Source: Ailanthus altissimus
Taxonomy: Eukaryota > Streptophyta > Magnoliopsida > Sapindales > Simaroubaceae
DNA length: 64,000 nucleotides
NCBI GenBank assembly: GCA_946807835.1
Contig: OX327684.1
Location: forward strand, 35,834,501-35,898,500
Direction: 5' to 3'
Shown: positions 61,314 through 64,000 of the stretch, one piece after another
Position numbering within the stretch: the first letter of the stretch is position 1
Layout: every line of letters starts with the position of its first letter
Translations under genes and position numbers: made by a program
The notes under the pieces: generated by a model
What the model saw: the letters and a program-made list of their open reading frames with translations, nothing else
Database searches by the model: none
What the model was told of the DNA's origin: nothing

Positions 61314-61648
61314 TGTAAGAGTTGTTTGGTTTGAGAGAAAATTTAAAAGAAAACTAAAATACAAGAATCTGTTTCTTTGATATCTCATTCATACATTCAA
61401 AATAATGATTACACCCTAATTTATATTTTGTTATTTGTTACATGAAAGGGCATGAAGTAACTAACTAATAACAACCTACTAAATTACAAAACTAGCTTCT
61501 TGATGACATGGCATAACTAATTAACAAATCAACTTTAATCTTTCTGAAGCTTAAAACACACTTTGCTTTTGCATACTTCACGAGCTAATTTTGAGTTGAG
61601 TTAGAAGCTGAACCTTAAGCTGATCATAGACTTTGACTGACTTCAACA
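61314..61648 (-). repeat. Putative 3' LTR of a decayed Ty1-copia element
   Basis: The plus-strand polypyrimidine run ATCCCCTTTCAAG at about 61657-61670 is the polypurine tract of a minus-strand element, and the LTR should end near TTCAACA at 61648. The other edge, near 61314, is inferred from a TG start close to the TRIM. The partner LTR lies beyond the window, so the edges are not verified. Confidence 0.4.
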
Positions 61649-64000
61649 TTTTTAAGATCCCCTTTCAAGCTTAAGGAGAAGCAATGACCTTGAGCTTGGA
61701 CCAGAAATAATAAAAGTGAGTAACTAGTAAGGGCTTGGTAAAAATGTGAGCAACCTGATTAAGTCTTGGAACAAAATGAATATCTAAAGCCCCATTTGCC
61801 ATATGATCTCGAATAAAGTGCATATTCAATTTGATGTGTTTTGATCGGGCATGAAAGATAGGATTTTTAGCCAAAGTAATGACACTCTGGATAAGTGCCT
61901 ATGCTTCCTCTCAACCACACCATTCTGATGATGTGTGTGTGGACAGGTTAGTCTCAACTGAATTCTATTATCACTCAAGTATTAAGAAAATAGTTTGTAT
62001 TCACCTCCCCAATCTGATTTCAAGACTTTAATGGATGTATTAAATTGTTTTTCAACCTAAGCTTTAAAGGAAATAAAGGCTTTGAATGCACCAGATTTGA
62101 TTTTTAATGGAAACAACCAACAAAATCTTGTAAAATCATCAATAAAGTTTACATAGTAATTATAACCTTCTCTAGATGATGTAGAAGTAGGACCTCACAA
62201 GTCTGTGTACATAAGTGAAAGACAAGATTTTGTAGTGATAGAATGAGTTAGAAAATATAATCTATGTAATTTTCCTAATTGACAGGTATTGCAAAAATCA
62301 AGATCTGTATTCTTATTCAAATTTGAACACAGTTTACAATTTTAAAGGACTGTTTTTAAGATGCGAGGACAAGAATGTCCTAATCTTAAATGCCACAGGG
62401 TTACATTGTTATTCCTTTGACTCATATCAGAAACACCAAATGATAGAAAAATTGTAAACATAAGCTGAAATTTTGATTTATACAAGACTAAACACATGAA
62501 CAGGGGCACAAACATGATCCTTATTTATATGACACCATGCATTTGAAGACAAACAAGACAACATTGATGTAAGTTTAGAGCATCCAGTTGACAACAGTAG
62601 TTTATACAATCCTTTTACGACAATACCCCTCAGCAATATTGATCCCTTCTTCTTGTCCTTGATGAGACAAAGATTGTTATGAAATTTAACAAAAATATTA
62701 TTATCAGCAACTAATTTTGAAACACTTATAAGGTTTTTGGTTAGTGAGGCAAATGTAATAATTGATTAATGTTAAGAATATGGTTTCTAGATCTAAAACA
62801 TAAATAACCAAAATGTAAGATATTCAAGCCTAAGCCATTACCGATCAGTAGTTTTATGAGTAGCACCAGATTCTAAGTACCAATTTAGATTTAATGAAGT
62901 TTCAGCAGTTTTTTGTTTATTCCAGAAATCACCAGCTTGATCTTTTTGCTGAATCATATAGACCATTTTATTAAAAGAAGTACCAGCAGCTTGGTTTCCA
63001 ACAAAACCATTACTAGGCCCTTGCTGACCATTTTCAGAATTGCAATTGTCAAAATAACCAGCAAAGGCATTCACATTTCTTCTCATACTCTTTATTAAAT
63101 CTATAGAAGCATTTAAATGTTGAATGACCAGGCTTCTCACAGATTTGACAGATTAATTTGTTGTTGTTATTAAAGAAATTAGGCTTGTAGAAATTTCCTC
63201 TTCTTGCAACATTACCGGTTCTTCCAAATTGAGGACCATTCATATTTCTAAATCTTCCTCTACTATACCAAGACTTTCTTCTTCCATGAGCATTTTGTTG
63301 AAAATTACTAGAAAAGTAATTTCCATTTTCATTGAATGCTCTTTTTCGCCTTTTAAACACATAATTTGCTTTAAATTGACTAAGATCAACTCTAAAAATA
63401 CTCAAATTTTGCTGATTTTTCTTCTCATGAACAAGAAGCATAGTATATGCTTCATTCAAAGAAATTGTCCCAACTTTACTTATGATAATAGCCACTATCA
63501 TATCATAATCTGATTCAAGTCTTGAAACCAAGTGCCTAATAAAATCATCATCATCCACTGTAAAGCCAGCTGTTGAAAGTTCATCTATAATTCCTTTAAT
63601 TTTCATAAAATAGTTCGACATTGTCAAGGACCCATTCTAAATAGTAAAAAGTTGTATCTTTAGTTGTATTATTTGGCTTTAGACTGTAACCTAAATTATT
63701 TTTTCACTGCAATCCATAATTTATTTGAAGATTTGCTGTTAATTATCAAACTCAAGATTGACTCACTAATGGTTGAAAAGAGACAAACAAGCAAGCTTTG
63801 ATCTTACCTAATCTAAACATCATATTTTGAATTTTTAATCAATGTTACAGATCTATCTGGATTAATGGTTTGAGTATGCTGAACTATACCTTGACACATA
63901 TGAGAAGATCTTCCAACCTATTTCCCCATACTGCAATCAAGATCTAAGAACGCCAGATAGTGAAGTTTGATCTATTAAGCTTGACTGTCGATGGAAAATT
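61649..64000 (-). mobile_element. Decayed Ty1-copia element lacking reverse transcriptase, continues past window
   Basis: Minus-strand order from right to left: gag (63627-63049, MSNYFMKIKGIIDELSTAGF) with a zinc knuckle CQICEKPGHSTFKC (about 63130-63165); a protease region NWYLESGATHKTT (62845-62890); integrase pieces with HLRLGH, CNTCQLGK, YYVNFIDDFTRFCWLFPLK and VLKSDWGGEY, plus HHQNGVVERKHR (about 61900-62400), interrupted by stops; then directly the end of RNase H (61895-61671: AKNPIFHARSKHIKLNMHFI, HIFTKPL). The whole reverse transcriptase between integrase and RNase H is missing, deleted near 61890-61900. The far right part (63630-64000) should be the start of gag with many stops. Confidence 0.82.

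Overview
This is a stretch of plant nuclear chromosome. The genes have GT-AG introns, AT-rich spacers and dicot-type plant protein families, and the window also carries a transferred piece of chloroplast DNA and nested plant retrotransposons. The proteins and plastid genes look like those of a woody rosid. I lean towards Citrus or a relative, but nothing in the window proves the species.

Gene-bearing part (1-40,400). A single-exon GRAS transcription factor of the HAIRY MERISTEM/SCL6 type with a perfect miR171 target site comes first (281-2506). An ~8 kb spacer without convincing genes but with MITE-like foldbacks follows. Then come a plastidial CDP-diacylglycerol synthase (seven coding exons, minus strand) and, head to head with it across 524 bp, a six-exon gene for an acidic protein with a ubiquitin-interacting motif and two EF-hands. 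From about 17,300 to 22,804 lies a nuclear plastid insert (NUPT). It is built from two pieces that are far apart in the plastome: psbZ/trnS-UGA/3'-psbC from the large single-copy region and ndhI-3'/ndhG/ndhE/psaC/ndhD from the small single-copy region. They are fused at 19,085/19,086. Beyond it are degenerate repeats split by a ~1.1 kb foldback element. Three minus-strand genes follow: a VAP27-type ER membrane protein (eight exons), an unrecognised multi-pass membrane protein probably sent to the plastid, and an SPX-domain phosphate sensor with two PHR1-binding-type sites upstream. A hAT-type MITE with an 8 bp target-site duplication and a probable solo LTR lie between the last two.

Transposon-rich part (42,000-64,000). 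Two tandem copies of a hAT-transposase-derived (BED/hATC) gene are present, both broken. The second was split by an old, internally deleted Ty1-copia element (TSD ATATT). That element was later split by a complete Ty3-gypsy chromovirus (45,432-55,738, TSD AGATC) with 2,852 bp LTRs that look identical and an uninterrupted gag-pol frame of about 1,466 codons. To the right are a 468 bp TRIM with two 191 bp LTRs and a decayed Ty1-copia element that runs off the window edge and has lost its reverse transcriptase.

The host genes do not form a pathway. Their regulation is partly visible: miR171 on the GRAS gene, a shared promoter between the CDP-DAG synthase and EF-hand genes, and P1BS sites at the SPX gene.
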